From contig CAJNDS010002252.1 of the NCBI GenBank assembly GCA_905221605.1, positions 483,680 through 547,679 of the forward strand: a DNA stretch of 64,000 nt, written 5' to 3'. The position numbers were made by a program, and so were the translations under genes. Positions 11,560 to 24,000 of the stretch are shown here, piece by piece. The notes below the pieces were generated by a model. It saw only the letters and a list, made by a program, of their open reading frames with translations, was not told the DNA's origin and did no database searches. Position 1 is the first letter of the stretch. Each line of letters begins with the position of its first letter. The stretch is from Symbiodinium natans (Eukaryota; Sar; Dinophyceae; Suessiales; Symbiodiniaceae).

Positions 11560-13013
11560 GCATTCCCTCAACCCTAAACCCCACACCCTACACCTTGCAC
11601 CCTACAGCCTATTATACCCTAAACCCTACACCCAAAGCCGACACAGGGGTCCCTCCGAAGATTTGGAGGTCGTGATCGACAGGTCGGGGGGGGGCTGGAC
11701 TATTGTGGGGTTTGGGGTTTGGGGTTCAGGGTTTAGGGTTTAGGGTTCAGGGTGGGCTGGACAATGTTGGGGTTTCAAGGTTTGGGTCACATGTGTGTGT
11801 GGGTCTGGGGAGAATCCTTACAACAAACTCCCAAAAGGTACTCTACACCCTAAACCCTCAAACCCTGAACCCTAAACCCCAAAACTATACAATGTGCAAA
11901 ACAGCCCCATGCCTTTCCCTGGTTCTCTTGATCCCTGGATTGTAGCGCACTCTCCCAACGTTTGCAAGCATTCTTGCCTGTCATATGGGTTTACGGTTTA
12001 GGGTCCAGGGTTCAGGGTTTTGGGTTTAGGGATAAGGGGGTTTGGGGTTAGGGTTCAGGGTTTAGGGTTTCGGCTGGCCCTTGGGAGATGTCGCATGTTC
12101 CCTGACTTGGGGGTTAAGAGGATCATATCTAGGACTATTTGTTCAGAGGGTGTTAAGGGCCATCTTCGTACTGCAGGGTTGAGGATTTACGGCTCTCGGG
12201 CTCACTCAGGCTTAGGGTTTAGGGTTTAGGGCTTAGGGTTTAGGGTTTAGGGCTTAGGGCTTAGGGTTTAGGGTTTAGGGTTTAGGGATATCTGGCGGTC
12301 GATGTCTTTAGTACACATGCGTGATTCTGGCAGCGGGCCAGAAGGGACCAGACGATGTCGTTGCGCGGCCGAGCCCTAAATAGAGCCATATGGAAGCAAC
12401 CCTAAACCCTAAACCCTAAACCCTAAACCCTAAACCCTAAACCCTAAACCCTAAACCCTAAACCCTAAACCCTAAACCGCTCATCATTGCCCATGGCTCA
12501 GTTGCCTTTCTCTTTCCAGTCGCCTGCTTCACGCTTCCAAGGCTTTGCTGCACTGCAAAGTCAACAAATATCCCGGGAGCCCTCAGGGGCTCAACCCCAC
12601 GCCCTTGCATTTTCTGGGCCCCGCAAGCAAGCCCCAAGCCTGAGCAAACACATTACGCTGAACTAAACCCTAAACCCTAGAGCCCTAAACCCTAAACCCT
12701 AAGCTAAGCCCTAAGCCCTAAGCCCCAAGCCTAAGCCCTAGCCCTAAACCCTAAACCCTAAACCCTATCCCCTAACCCCTAAACCCTAAACCCTAAACCA
12801 ACCCCCGAAACGCCGAATCCTAAACTCCGTGGAAGGCCCGTGACCCCAAATGAGGAGGACCCGTGCGGGCCTGGGTCGATGAATGAGAGCATCCCATTGA
12901 AATTGAGGTTTAGGGTTTAGGGTGTTGGGTTTCGGGTGTTGGGCCTACAAGGGCTTTAGACCCTTGGGTTTGCGAGTTCGGGGTCAGGAGACTTCAACAT
13001 GCTTTTTGCTCTG
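11560..13013. repeat. Gene-free stretch with telomere-type arrays
   Basis: TTTAGGG tract 12210-12290; 11 perfect CCCTAAA units at 12400-12478; degenerate CCCTAAG/CCCTAAA at 12663-12800. The spacer 12480-12660 has an open + frame (A-S-R-F-Q-G-F-A-A-L-Q-S) of unknown meaning. Confidence 0.75.
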
Positions 13014-13120
13014 TGGTGCTTTACTGTAACTTTAGATCCTTAGCCTTATTGGGCTTATTGGGCTTCTTAAGAAGGCAGCTAAAAAGTTAATTTTTAGCTA
13101 CCCTCCTAAGTGCAGCCAAG
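13014..13120. mobile_element. M7 element
   Basis: GGTGCTTTACTGTAACTTTA to CCCTCCTAAGTGCAGCCAAG, nearly identical to the copy at 17474. Confidence 0.85.
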
Positions 13121-13644
13121 TTTGTTATTGGGAGTTTGGTGTGTTGGGTATTGTGGAAATGGCGAGCATCCATTCCACTTCTGGCCGAGCATCCATGCCG
13201 GGTACCCGATGGCGCCGTCTGGGTATTTCATTCGGTTTCAGGGTTCAGGGTTCAGGGTTCAGGGTTTAGCGTTTAGGGTTTAGGGTTTAGGGTTTAGGGT
13301 TCAGGGTTCAGGGTTTAGGGTTTAGGGTTACAGTGTTTCGAAGCTTTGTCAGCCAAAAGCCCTGTTCTTTGTTCCTGCGTCTGCACTTCACTTTCTTTCC
13401 GGGTCCCATTTTGCCACTTAGGAGAGCCGCGAGTCACGTAGTCCGGGTCCCATGTCATCCATGCCCTAAACCTTAAGCTGAAACCCTAAACCTTAAACCC
13501 TAAACCCGAAACCCTAAGCCCTAAACCTCAAACCCTAAACCCTAAGTGCTAAGAGTCGGACTCCCGAGTCTGAAGTTCAGGGCTTTGGGGGCTGGGATGA
13601 GACAAAGTGGACATCGTGGACATTGCCACATCCCTATTTAGGGG

Positions 13645-13740
13645 CTGGGTAGTTAACCTTTAACCCTTTTGGTTTTATACAGAACCCTGCTACAAATAGA
13701 AGGTTCACCTTTTTTGGGGCCAGGGTATTGGGCCCCTAAG
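13645..13740. mobile_element. Diverged M2-like element
   Basis: GGGTAGTTAACCTTTAACCC to GGGCCAGGGTATTGGGCC; similar layout to the copy at 63150. Confidence 0.5.
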
Positions 13741-13773
13741 TAAATCTAAAGGTGCTTGTTTGGGTCGAAGAAT

Positions 13774-13868
13774 GAGATGTTCCCCCTCATACGAACAGGC
13801 CTTACTAGGGTCAAAATTGGGAGGGGGGGGTACTACAATCCCTATTAAGGACTGTCGGTATGGAACCC
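13774..13868. mobile_element. M1 element with a decayed right end
   Basis: Left end GAGATGTTCCCCCTCATACG; the interior TACTACAATCCCTATTAAGG matches the family; the right end lacks the GGGGGAACATCCC text. Confidence 0.7.
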
Positions 13869-13960
13869 CGTACGGCCAAGGATGTGATGTGGTTGGTTGG
13901 TGGTTACTTGTTTTCTTTCGGCTTTGTTGCTTGAAACCGCGCTAAACCAAGACCCTAAAC

Positions 13961-14060
13961 TTGGGATGTTCCCCCTTTTTCCAACAGTCCTCAATAGGGA
14001 TTCTAGTACCCCTATTATGATCCGAATAAGGACTGCTAGTATGAGGGGGAAACCCCAAAA
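13961..14060. mobile_element. M1 palindromic element
   Basis: TTGGGATGTTCCCCCTTTTT through CAACAGTCCTCAATAGGG to TATGAGGGGGAAACCCC. Confidence 0.85.
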
Positions 14061-14235
14061 CTGAGGTGTGAGGATGATGGTCGACCGAACTTCTCGGGCG
14101 ATTGGGTGCTGGTGAAGGCACGGTGTGCATGCCATGGTTTACGGCTTAATTAGGGCCTACGGTTTAGGGTTTAGGGTTTAGGGTTTAGGAAGAGTACGCG
14201 CCAGTAGGAAAACTCGAATCCCACGGCAGATTCGG

Positions 14236-14424
14236 GAGGTTCATGGGTACACACAAGTAGGTTTACAAGTTTGGTAGCTATACGTAATTTAGGGTACTTC
14301 TAGCCCTAAACCCGAAACTCTGAAGCATAAACCCTGAACCCTGAACCCTGAACCCTCAACCCCAACCCCAACCCTCAAACTTAAACCCTGCTTCTGAGTA
14401 CCCCATCGACCTCCAAGTAATATT
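14236..14424. mobile_element. M3 element, probably split by telomere-type sequence
   Basis: Left end GGAGGTTCATGGGTAC and right end GTACCCCATCGACCTCCAAG, with degenerate CCCTAAA/CCCTGAA units at 14303-14392 between them. Confidence 0.5.
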
Positions 14425-14530
14425 GGGGGTGGGAATAATTACCAATAACATTTCCTTATGGTCCCTTTGTACTTATACTATAAGAACCCCCAAAACCCTA
14501 TTATTCTAATTGTTCAGGCCCCTATAGTAG
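14425..14530. mobile_element. M5 element
   Basis: GGGAATAATTACC near the left end and TAATTGTTCAGGCCCCTATA at the right pair imperfectly; copies at 26631 and 28366. Confidence 0.75.
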
Positions 14531-14621
14531 CCCTAAACCCTAAACCCTAAACCCTAAACCCTAAACCCTAAACCCTAAACCCTAAACCCTAAACCCTAAA
14601 CCCTAAACCCTAAACCCTAAA
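14531..14621 (-). repeat. (CCCTAAA)n array
   Basis: About 13 perfect units, followed by a run of 18 G. The spacer to 14740 ends at a TTTAGGG tract and has a faint PPR-like frame (A-E-G-D-M-D-A-F-L). Confidence 0.95.
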
Positions 14622-15156
14622 CGTTGGGGGGGGGGGGGGGGGGGGCTCCGCACAGCGCAGGCGGAGGGCGACATGGACGCCTTTCTCAAGGAGCAAAGAA
14701 TCTGATGTGCATTCGGGCGTTTGAAGCCCCAGGATTGAAAGGGTTTAGGGTTTCGGGTTTTTGGTTTAGGGTTTAGGGTTTAGGGTTTAGGGTTTGGGGT
14801 TTGGGGAGTAGGGAAGTTAGAGGGCTATTTGTGTGTAGGGTTTGGCTTTGGGTGCACCAGGGGCCGGGGGCGCGCAGGCCCAATCAGAGCATGAGGGGTC
14901 AGGGTCCCAGGGCGGGGTTAACTCAGGTCAACGTGGGTTCTGATGTCTCATTTATTGTCCATGAGGGGCGAAATGATAGTTTCGATCGCCAAATCCCACC
15001 CCCAAGCCCCTAACCCTAAACCCTAAACCCTAAGCCCCTAGATGTTAACATACATGTTTGATGCGAGCATGTTGGCAGGATCCGGTTGTGAGGTTGGCGG
15101 ACGCATGTAGGGGCGCGCTTCCAAGCAGCCAAACCAACTCGATAACACTCCCCACT

Positions 15157-15240
15157 GACCGAGAAGTAACAGCTGGTAAGTAATTGACTGAGAAGTAACA
15201 GCTGGTAAGTAATTGACTGAGAAGTAACAGCCGGTAAGTA
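15157..15240. repeat. 29-bp minisatellite, three copies
   Basis: Unit GAGAAGTAACAGCTGGTAAG plus TAATTGACT, leading straight into a TTTAGGG array. Confidence 0.9.
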
Positions 15241-15507
15241 GGGTTTAGGGTTTAGGGTTTAGGGTTTGGGGTTTAGGGTTTAGGGTTTAGGGTTTGGGGT
15301 GTGGGGTTGGGGTTTAGGGTTTAGGCCTGCGTTAGGATTGAATGAGATGCAAGACTGGACGGCAGGAAATGGGCGTCGGTTATATGTCCGGGACTCGGTC
15401 GCTTCCAGCCTTTGCTCCTCGCATCAGCTGCTTGGGTTTAGGGTTTGGGGTTTGGGGTTTAGGGTTTAGGGTTTAGGGTTTAGGGTTTAGGGTTTAGGGT
15501 TTAGGGC
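15241..15507 (+). repeat. Two (TTTAGGG)n arrays with a unique spacer
   Basis: Arrays at 15241-15327 and 15435-15507; spacer of about 105 bp without a recognised product. Confidence 0.9.
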
Positions 15508-15615
15508 AGCCCAGTGGCACTCTTTTCCCCCTTTTTTTTGGTTCAAGGTTACCTTATAAAGTAACCAACCCCCAAATGCCCTTATTATGGTACGTATGGT
15601 TACTGGGCTACCACG
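15506..15615. mobile_element. M2 element, subfamily with GTAGCCCAGTAACC ends
   Basis: GCAGCCCAGTGGCAC at the left and the inverse of GGTTACTGGGCTACC at the right. Confidence 0.75.
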
Positions 15616-15689
15616 CCCAAATGTTCATCTCCCCCCCCCCCCCCTCGTAGTCAATCTGACCAGTCATACTGTATACTATGCTAGACCTT

Positions 15690-15871
15690 TCTAGACCTTT
15701 CTAGACCATACTATACCATTCTATACCATACTATATCATAGTACACCATACTATACCATACCATACTATAATTATGCTATGTTATAATGTACTATACTAT
15801 ACTATGCTGTACTATACTATACTATACTATACTATACTATACTATACTATACTATACTATACTATACTATA
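15690..15871. repeat. (ACTAT)n pentanucleotide microsatellite
   Basis: Imperfect from 15690, perfect from about 15818. Confidence 0.95.
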
Positions 15872-15963
15872 CTTTCCTGCGCTGCACTTTTGTATGTTTC
15901 AAGGGGCTTTAAAGGGGGTTGGGGAAAATGGTTTGGGGGTCAGGGCGCAAGAGCCCGCTCGGC

Positions 15964-16160
15964 TAGGGTTTAGGGCTTGGGGCTTGGGGCTTGGGGCTTG
16001 GGGCTTGGGGCTTGGGGCTTGGGGCTTGGGGCTTGGGGCTTGGGGCTTGGGGCTTGGGGCTTTGGGCTTTCGGCTTTCGGCTTTCGGCTTTCGGCTTTGG
16101 GATTTGGGATTTGGGCTTTGGGCTTTGGGCCTTGAGCTTTGGGCTTTGGGCTTTGGGGTA
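15964..16160. repeat. (CTTGGGG)n and CTTTCGG/CTTTGGG variant arrays
   Basis: About 14 units of GCTTGGG, then 6-mers GGCTTT. A derived form of the telomere-type repeat. Confidence 0.93.
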
Positions 16161-16261
16161 ACCCCCTTGGGGTTTCAGAACCCCGTTCCACGTAACAGTG
16201 AGCCGCCTGACGCCCAGTGTTCCGGCTCGGCAGTGGATCCCCGAAACCCTGAACCTTAAGG

Positions 16262-16405
16262 CCCTAAACCCTAAACCCTAAACCCTAAACCCTGAACCCT
16301 AAACCCTAAACCCTAAACCCCAAACCCAAACCCCAAACCCTGAACCCTGAATCCTGAACCCTAAACCCTAAACCCCAACCTCGAAACCCTAAACCCTAAA
16401 CCCGG
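16262..16405 (-). repeat. CCCTAAA array with CCCCAAA/CCCTGAA variants
   Basis: About 20 mixed units, followed at 16433 by a run of about 22 G. Confidence 0.93.
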
Positions 16406-16516
16406 AATTATAGCTGCCTTTAAAGCAACTTCCGGGGGGGGGGGGGGGGGGGGGGTGGGGCTGTGGGTTGGCGCCCTGTTGGGTTTTCCAGTCCTCTTTG
16501 CTTCAGCGAGACTTTG

Positions 16517-16617
16517 TCATAGTTGGGTAACATTTTACATTGTTAAGGGTACTTAAACCTAAACCCAATAAGGAATATACATTTAGATTCTTAATCATTT
16601 TTCCCAACCATGAACTA
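16517..16617. mobile_element. M6 element
   Basis: AGTTGGGTAACATTTTACAT to CCCAACCATGAACTAG; the copy at 39359 lacks one 7-bp CCTAAAC unit present here at about 16556. Confidence 0.85.
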
Positions 16618-17473
16618 GGAAAGCCTTGACACAAGGATGTCGATGTCCGCAGGTTTGGGGTTTAACGTACTTATGAGTAGGGTTAAGGGTGGAGGGCTTA
16701 GGGTTTCGAAGCCTTCGGTCGGTTTCGAGGGTTGAGGGGGTTTGGGGCTTGTAGGGGGTTATCGAATATGGACTCCACTTTTTTCCGGGTAGGGGGAATG
16801 CCGAACCCGAAGCCATAAACCCGTGTCGCCCATGCCGCGCAAGAGCTCAGCTCTGGCAGGACAGCAGGGTTTGCCGGATTCCAGGGTTTGGAGCTTAGGT
16901 CGGGCTCAGGGTCAAGGATTTTGGGCATAGGGCTGAAAGCCTGGGGAGGAAGAGAACCCGAAACCCTAAACCCGAAACCCTAAACCCTAAACCCCAAATC
17001 CTAAACCCTTGCTGATGCCCATTTTGGGGCAGACTCGGCCAGAGGCTCCAGGGCTCAAGGAGCTGCTCCATTGTCAACCCTAAGCCCTAAACCAGCAGCT
17101 AACTCTTGCGGCCGCCCTCCAACCCTACCCCAGCTCTTGGGTTTAGGGTTTCGGGGTTTCGGGTTTAGGGTTTTGTGGAGCTATGGCCTCAACTCCGAAG
17201 CCCCGAAACTTGTAGGTTAGGGAGCGTGTTCCCGTGGCGGGTTCATGGGCACTTAGAAGTAGGGTATCTCATGACTCATGACCGTTTTTTTGGTACTTGC
17301 GACCCAAAACCACCAAACGACCCGTAACATCCCAAAGAGTATTGTGCAAAGCCTTTAAAACCCCTAAGCCCTAAGCGACACTCTGATCCCTAGACCCTAA
17401 ACCCTAACCCTAAGCCGCTTACATCTTGGCCCTACCCGTTCAGGGTTTGTTGGTGTGCTGCAGCCTGAGTTCT
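16618..17473. other. Gene-free stretch
   Basis: Short telomere-type tracts at 16970-17010 and 17140-17175 and a solo M3 end at 17236-17275. Open frames on both strands are not recognisable. Confidence 0.55.
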
Positions 17474-17593
17474 TTGTGGTGCTTTACTGTAACTTTAGAT
17501 CCTTAGCCTTTTTGGGCTTGTTGGGCTTCTTAAGAAGGCAGCTAAAAATTTGATTTGTAGCTACCCTCCGTTACCCTCCTAAGTGCAGCCAAG
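17474..17593. mobile_element. M7 element
   Basis: GGTGCTTTACTGTAACTTTA to CCTCCTAAGTGCAGCCAAG, with a local duplication of TACCCTCC near 17565. Confidence 0.86.
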
Positions 17594-17807
17594 AGTTCTG
17601 AAGCGTCCAGAGCCAGAAGCAGTGCAATCGACTGGAAGTTATGGCCCTGCAGCCAGCAGTATCCGCGTGGACACCTCGCTGCTAGCAGGCATGGCCGGTT
17701 CAGACAGCGACATGGATAGTCATGATGATGGAGACTGTGGTGTGACCCAGGCTTTTGAAGACATCCTGAACACTCCTGGTCCCAGACGAATTCCCCATCC
17801 ACCTTGA
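17594..17807 (+). CDS. Possible exon, acidic, unrecognised
   Basis: Directly after a palindromic element the + frame stays open to a stop at 17805. It contains S-S-I-R-V-D-T-S-L-L-A-G-M and an acidic stretch S-D-S-D-M-D-S-H-D-D. Composition is protein-like and not repeat-derived. It does not fit PPR register and is unlinked to other exons. Confidence 0.28.
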
Positions 17808-17996
17808 CCTAAACCCAAGGTCCTTGACAACCCGATACCTTAAGTTAGTCATCTTCAGCACCCTAAACCCGAAACACCTACACCCTAAACCCCAAACCCC
17901 AAGCCCCAAGCTCGAAACCCTAAACCCTAAACGCTAAACCCTAAACCCTAAACTCTAAACCCGAAACTCTAAACCCTAAACCCTAAACTTCCTGAG

Positions 17997-18083
17997 GAGC
18001 CGGCATCCCTCGATATGTGCACTGGTCTGAAGCGCTGTCGCTGCTTCACTTGGCACGTCGACGCTCTGCGGGCAACGAGGCCT
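17997..18083 (+). CDS. PPR exon, helix B (WSEALSLL)
   Basis: After acceptor TGAG the frame reads W-S-E-A-L-S-L-L followed by an arginine-rich linker. It ends one base into a codon before a GC donor (GCGAGAGCG). Joining to the exon at 19350 gives position 21 and then T-L-Q-S in exact PPR register. The residues before W are shorter than usual, so the start is uncertain. Confidence 0.55.
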
Positions 18084-21000
18084 GCGAGAGCGTTTGGGGG
18101 TTTAGGGTTTAGGTTTAGAGTTAGGGTTTAGGGTTTAGGGTTTTTAGGGTTTATAGGGTTTATAGGGTTTATAGGGTTTATAGGGTTTATAGGGTTTATA
18201 GGGTTTATAGGGTTTATAGGGTTTGGGGTTTAGGCTAACTACGACTCAGAGTAGGCCCCCACTCCCTTCTTGAGGGTCTAGGCGCCCTTATTACAAGCTC
18301 CTTTAGACCAAAAAGGGCCCCCTTGTTATTCCTAGGTTGCTCTTGGGTCTTGTTAAGGGTTTTCTCGGTCTTGGGGGGTTCAGTCGGTAGTTTGCAGCCG
18401 GCTTCTTGCCTTGGCAGGGTGCAAGTTCAATCTCGAACGGGTTTGTAAAGGAAGAGGCTTGGTTTGCGGTTCAGGGTTTAGGGTTTATAGGCCAAAGACT
18501 CATTTTAGTGCAGTATGAGTTTAGAGAGTCTTGGGGCAAAGATGCGAATGTTGCGGAGTTACGTTGTTAACCCTGAAGGCGTACAACGCATGCTACACCC
18601 GGCCAACGCGATCACTCGAAGATGTTATTCGCAAAATCTTGGTACCGCGCTATACACCCCAAAACCCTAAGCCCTAAACCCTCAACCCTAACCCAGAGCT
18701 CTTGAATCCTAAATTGGGAACCCCCTCCCCATTGGGAATCTTCTTGTTGGGCTACAAGAGTTGATCTTCCAGGGGCTTAGGTGCCAGCTTAAGGGGTTTA
18801 GGGTTTAGGGTTTAGGGTTATCCTATAGCCTGACTATTGCGTCCTGGCACAGCCAGGAAGATTACACCACCGCAGTGCCTCCTCGCCGCACTGCCTGGCC
18901 AGCTGTCGGGGAGACCCTAAACCCTAACCCCTAAACCCTAAACCCTAAACCCTAAACCCTAAACCCTAAACCCTAAACCTTAGGGTTTACGGCTATTGCG
19001 CCTGCTCCTTGCTTCGCTTCCCCCCTCCCCCCCCTCCCCCCCCCAGTGGTTTAGGGTTTAGGGTTTAGGGTTTAGGGTTTAGGGTTAGGGTCTGGGGTCT
19101 AGGTCTCCATTTGCATTCGTTAAGTTTAAAGAGGAAACCTCTGCGACCCCAAGTTTGAATTGAAAGAACGACCTGTCTTTGCTCTGTGAGGTTTGATTGC
19201 AAAACCTCGATGGCCTCCAGCTCGGGTTTAGGGTTAGGGTTTAGGGTTTGGGGTTTGGGGTTTAGGGTTTAGGGTTTAGGGTTTAGGGTTTAGGGTTTAG
19301 GGTTTAGGGTTTAGGGTTTAGGGTTTAGGGTTTAGGGACATAACTGAAGCCACCCTGCAGTCTGAGATTGCTCACTCAGCCCAGAAAGTGTCAAAGCAAC
19401 CGACGCCCCTGGATCCAGAGCCTTGGCTCTAGGAGGTCATGGCTGCTACTGCCCCTAAACCCTAAACCCTAAACCCTAAACCCTAAACCCTAAACCCTAA
19501 ACCCTAAACCCTAAACCCTAAACCCTAAACCTCAAAATAAAAGCCCTACATAAAGTCCCAAGCGGTAAGCCAGTCAAAAAAACTGAGCCGAGGTTCCTCT
19601 GTGCCAGGGGAGGTCGCTGGCAGTGGGCCCTGCAGCTGCTCACCGAGGTCTAAAGAGGGGTTGTTATGGGGGGTTTAGGGTTTAGGGTTTAGGGTTTAGG
19701 GTTTAGGGTTTAGGGTTTAGGGTTTAGGGTTTAGGGTTTAGGGTTTAGAGGCTTGTGGTTCTAGAGCTTAGGGTCTGCAACCAGAGGGCTTTGGGTTTTG
19801 TTTCAGAGTTCATGATTCTCGAGTTGAGGGTCTGTGGCTTAGGGTTTTGGGCTTTTGAGCTTATGGTTCTAGAGTTTACGGTCTGTGGGTTACTTGTCGG
19901 GTTTTAGAGGTTTAACGTTCTAGAGGTTTGGGTTTTGATGGTTGTCAAGTTTTTTTGGCTTCGGGTTTAGGTTGAGGGTGTGCAGACGTGTATGGTTCCA
20001 GAGATTTTGGGTTTAGGTTATAGGGCGGCAAGTCTTCAAGGGAGTCGGCTGTGTTGTAGAAGACTTTGCCTTACATGCCTTAAGTTCTTTGCCGATTTGT
20101 AGCCTGTAAGGCCTGGTCGTAGGGACCCTAAGCCGAAAACCCTAAGCCCTTAACCCAGATTACGGGTGCAGGGTTTAGTGTTACTATAATCACCCCTGCC
20201 CCCCCCCCCCTATGGTTTACTGTTTAGTAGTTTGGGCTGTTCGTTTAGGTTCCAAGGCTTAGAGTTTTGAGCGTTTGGTATAGGGGTGGGTCATTAGCTG
20301 GGAGTAAGTCCTGTCATGTAGAATGCCGAGCCTCAGAACTGCGCTGAGCGAACGATTGCAGCGGCGCGGACTCCAGAACCCCTCCAACACTTGTTCGACT
20401 TGTTCGATATGCAACGCACGGCTGGCAGAGACCCTAAAGCCTAAGCCCTAAACCCTAAACCCCAAACCCCTAAACCCTAAACCCGAAACCCTAAACCTCA
20501 GACAACCACAACCTCAGCCGAGCGCGTCAGACTTGGCAGCCAACTGCGGCCCGGATTACTCCTGGCCCTCCAACACGCGACGCGTGGCCGGCAAACAACG
20601 CCGGGGCAATAATGCAAGAAAACCAACCCACCCTCAAGACTAAACCTTGACACCCCCAAATCCTAGAAACCCTAGACCCTAAAGACCCCAAAAACCTGAA
20701 AAGCCCTGAAAAAACCCTTAGAAACCCTAAAGCCCTAAAACACCCTAACAAAAAACCCTCAAAAAACCCCTTAAAAAGCCCTAAACAAAGCCCTAAAAAG
20801 CCCCTCAAACACCCCTTAAAACCCAAAAAAAAAACCCTAAAAACCCCTTAAGACCCTATAAAACCCTAAAACCCTCAAACCCTAAACCCTGAAACCTAAC
20901 ACCCTAAAACCCTGAAACCCATTTAATCCATTTAAGGGCAGCGTCATGGCTCGGCGTACGGAGCCAGGACTTCTAAACCCTGAAGCCCTAAACCCTAAGG

Positions 21001-24000
21001 GTTTAGGGTTTAGGGTTTAGGGTTTAGGGTTTAGGGCTTAGGGTTTAGGGCTTAGGGCTTAGGGCTTAGGGTTTAGGGTTTAGGGTTTAGGGCAAAGCCC
21101 TAAACCCTAAAAACCTGGAGCCCGAAATTCGCCCGAAAGCCTAGAAACGTAGAAACCCCGGCCCCCCCACAACCTTAACCCACAAACCCTACAAAACCTA
21201 AACCCCAAACCCCCAAACCCTAAAACCCCGAGCCCTTTTATGTATATATATGTATATATATATATATATATAACTTGATTCCGAAAACCCCAACCCCCAA
21301 AAGCCTTGAACCCTAAACCCTATAAAAACCTAACCGTAAAACCCAAAACCCTATAAACACATAAAACGCTTACGAACCTAAAGAGTTTAAAGAGTTAAAG
21401 CCCCGAAACCCTAAAGCCCTAGAGCCTCTTCAAAAAGAGAGTAACAATCACCGACCCTAAACCCTAAACCCTAAACCCTAAACCCTAAACCCTAAACCCT
21501 AAACCCTAAACCCTAAACCCTAAACCCTAAACCCTAAACCCTAAACCGACCCTACACCGCCTGTCAGTTCTGCAGGCATGGCGTTCTTCCTTTCACCCCC
21601 GCCTGGCATCGGTAAATGCTGCGATCTCGGGCTGCGGTCGTGCCCCTTGGCCGCCAGGTCCTGGCCAGAAGTATTGGGGGTTTAGGGTTTAGGGTTTAGG
21701 GTTTAGGGTTTAGGGTTTAGGGTTTAGGGTTCAGGGTTCAGGGTTCAGGGTTTAGGGTTTAGGGTTTTGTTTTTTGAGTTTCAGGTTTGGGTGATGACGC
21801 CCTGGGCGTTTAGGGCTTCGGGCTTCTGAGGTTTTGGGCTGTAGGGCTTCAGGGTTCAGGGCGTCTTTTGGGGGTAGTGCTCGGGGTTTGGGCTTGGGAC
21901 TAAGTTAGGGCTAGGGTCTTTGCATAGGTCTCAGAGTTCAGGCTTTTCGGCATGGGCTTGAAGGTAGGTCCTGAGAGCCCATCGGTCCATGTACCCATAT
22001 AGTACTCTATATACTTGGGCCTTAAAGGGGTTCCCAATGTATAGCTTCAGGGCCCAAGTATATACTATATGGGTACATGGACCCTTAGGGTTTCTTGAGA
22101 GGGTCCTGCTGTGAATGCCTACACTCAGACTAGTCTGTGCGGTCTGTCCTCAAGAACAAGCGCACCATTAACACCAAGACCCTGAATTCCGAAGTCCCTA
22201 CGCCTTAAACCCTAGACCCTAAACCCTAAGCTAGGAACTGTGGTCAGCATCTGACCGGGCACAAGCCAAGAGTGGATGTTTGTTGCTTTTAGGTTTGGGT
22301 TTGGGTTTGGGTTTGGGGGATTTGGGATGTTGGTTAATTTGGGTGTTTGGGTTTCGGGGTTGGGTCAGCGGTTTCGGCTGCGGTTTTGGGATGTCGGGTT
22401 TGGGGTTTAGGGGTACCATGGGGTACCTGAATGCTTAAAAGCGTGGGATGTTCCCCCTTATGCTGACAGTCCTTACTCGAGATTTTTCATCGGGGGTACT
22501 ACAATCCCTCTTAAGGACTGCTAGGATAAGGGGGAGCATCCGAAGAGCAAAGCTTCGAAGGTGGGGCGCTTCTGGGAATTCAAAGCTTCTCTGGGCCGGG
22601 CCCTCGCCGCACTCCCCGCCCGCCCCCACTTGGAGGTCCATGGGACTTATTGACCAACTTATAACTGTACCTTGTACCTGTACGTTTTACTGTACTTCTA
22701 ACTGTACTGCTAACTGTCCTTTATTTCTGTACGTATAACTGTACTTAGAACCAAGTGGTACAGGTATCGTTCGTAAGTACCATGAACCTCCAAGCAGGCG
22801 CGTCAGTGGCACGGGGCGGTCAGCCTACTCCCCGCCTTGCGGCGGGCAAAGTACGAGCCGGATGCCAGGGGCCCAGCCGGTTTTAGGTTTTAGGGTTTAG
22901 GGTTTCGGGATTTAGGGTTTAGGGTATAGGGTTTTCGGGTTTTCGGGTTTTCGGGTTTTAGGGTTTTAGGGTTTTCGGGTTTTGGGGTTTCAGGGTTTCG
23001 GGTTTTAGGGTTTTAGGGTTTTAGGGTTTTAGGGTTTTAGGGCTTTAGGGCTTTAGGGCTTTAGGGCTTTAGGGCTTTAGGGCTTTAGGGCTTTAGGGCT
23101 TTAGGGCTTTAGGGCTTTAGGGCTTTAGGGCTTTAGGGCTTTAGGGCTTTAGGGCTTTAGTAGGGTTTCGGGTTTTGGGGTTAGGGTGGGTTTTGGGGTT
23201 TACAACCACAAACTCAAAAGCCCAAAAATCCTTGAACCCCAAGCCCGACGACCCGGAAACCTTGGATTCCTTAAGCCCAAAATTCCGAAAACCCCGCAAA
23301 AGTCTTGCCCAGCGATGCTAAACCATTCTTGCTTCGGAACCCTGCCCACCTATGAACCTCCACAACGCACCCACAGCCAAGGTCGTGTCATACAGCGCCT
23401 GCATCAGCGCTTGCGAAAAGTCGGCAAGCTGGGGATTGGCACTTGCCCTGCTCCTCGAGCATGTTGGGGTTTAGAGTTTAGGGTTTAGGGTTTAGGGTTT
23501 AGGGTTTAGGGTTCAGGGTTCAGGGTTCAGGGTTTAGGGTTTTGGGCCTGTTTTGCTCACAGCTTTCGTGCACAACTTAGAATAAACCCTAAACCCTAAA
23601 CCCTAAATCCTGTGGAAACTCCGGGCTTTGGGCGCTGCTTAGGAGGATTACGCCTTGGGGTCTGGAAGGGTTGCTTCGGGGCCCCTTGAACTTTAGCGGT
23701 TTGGGGGTTTAGGGGGTTTAGGGGTTGAGAGGTTTAGGGGTTTAGGGGGTCTAGGGGTTTAGGGGGTTTGGGGGTTTAGGGGGTCTAGGGGTTTAGGGGG
23801 TTTGGGGGCTTAGGGGGTTTAGGGGTTCTGGGGTTTACAGGTTTAGGGGGTTTAGGGGGTTAAGGGGTTTAGGGGTTTAGGGGTTTAGGGGTTTTAGGGG
23901 TTTAAGGGTTTTAGGGGGTTTAGGGGGCTTAGGGCTTAGGGTTTAGGGGGTTTAGGGGTTTAGGGGTTTAGGGGGTTTAGGGGTTTAGGGTTTAAGGGTT

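Noticed and set aside
20337-20431. PPR-like linker (R-R-G-L-Q-N-P-S-N-T-C)
   Set aside because: Exons 19608 and 21576 already join exactly; this piece would duplicate the linker and has no fitting acceptor.
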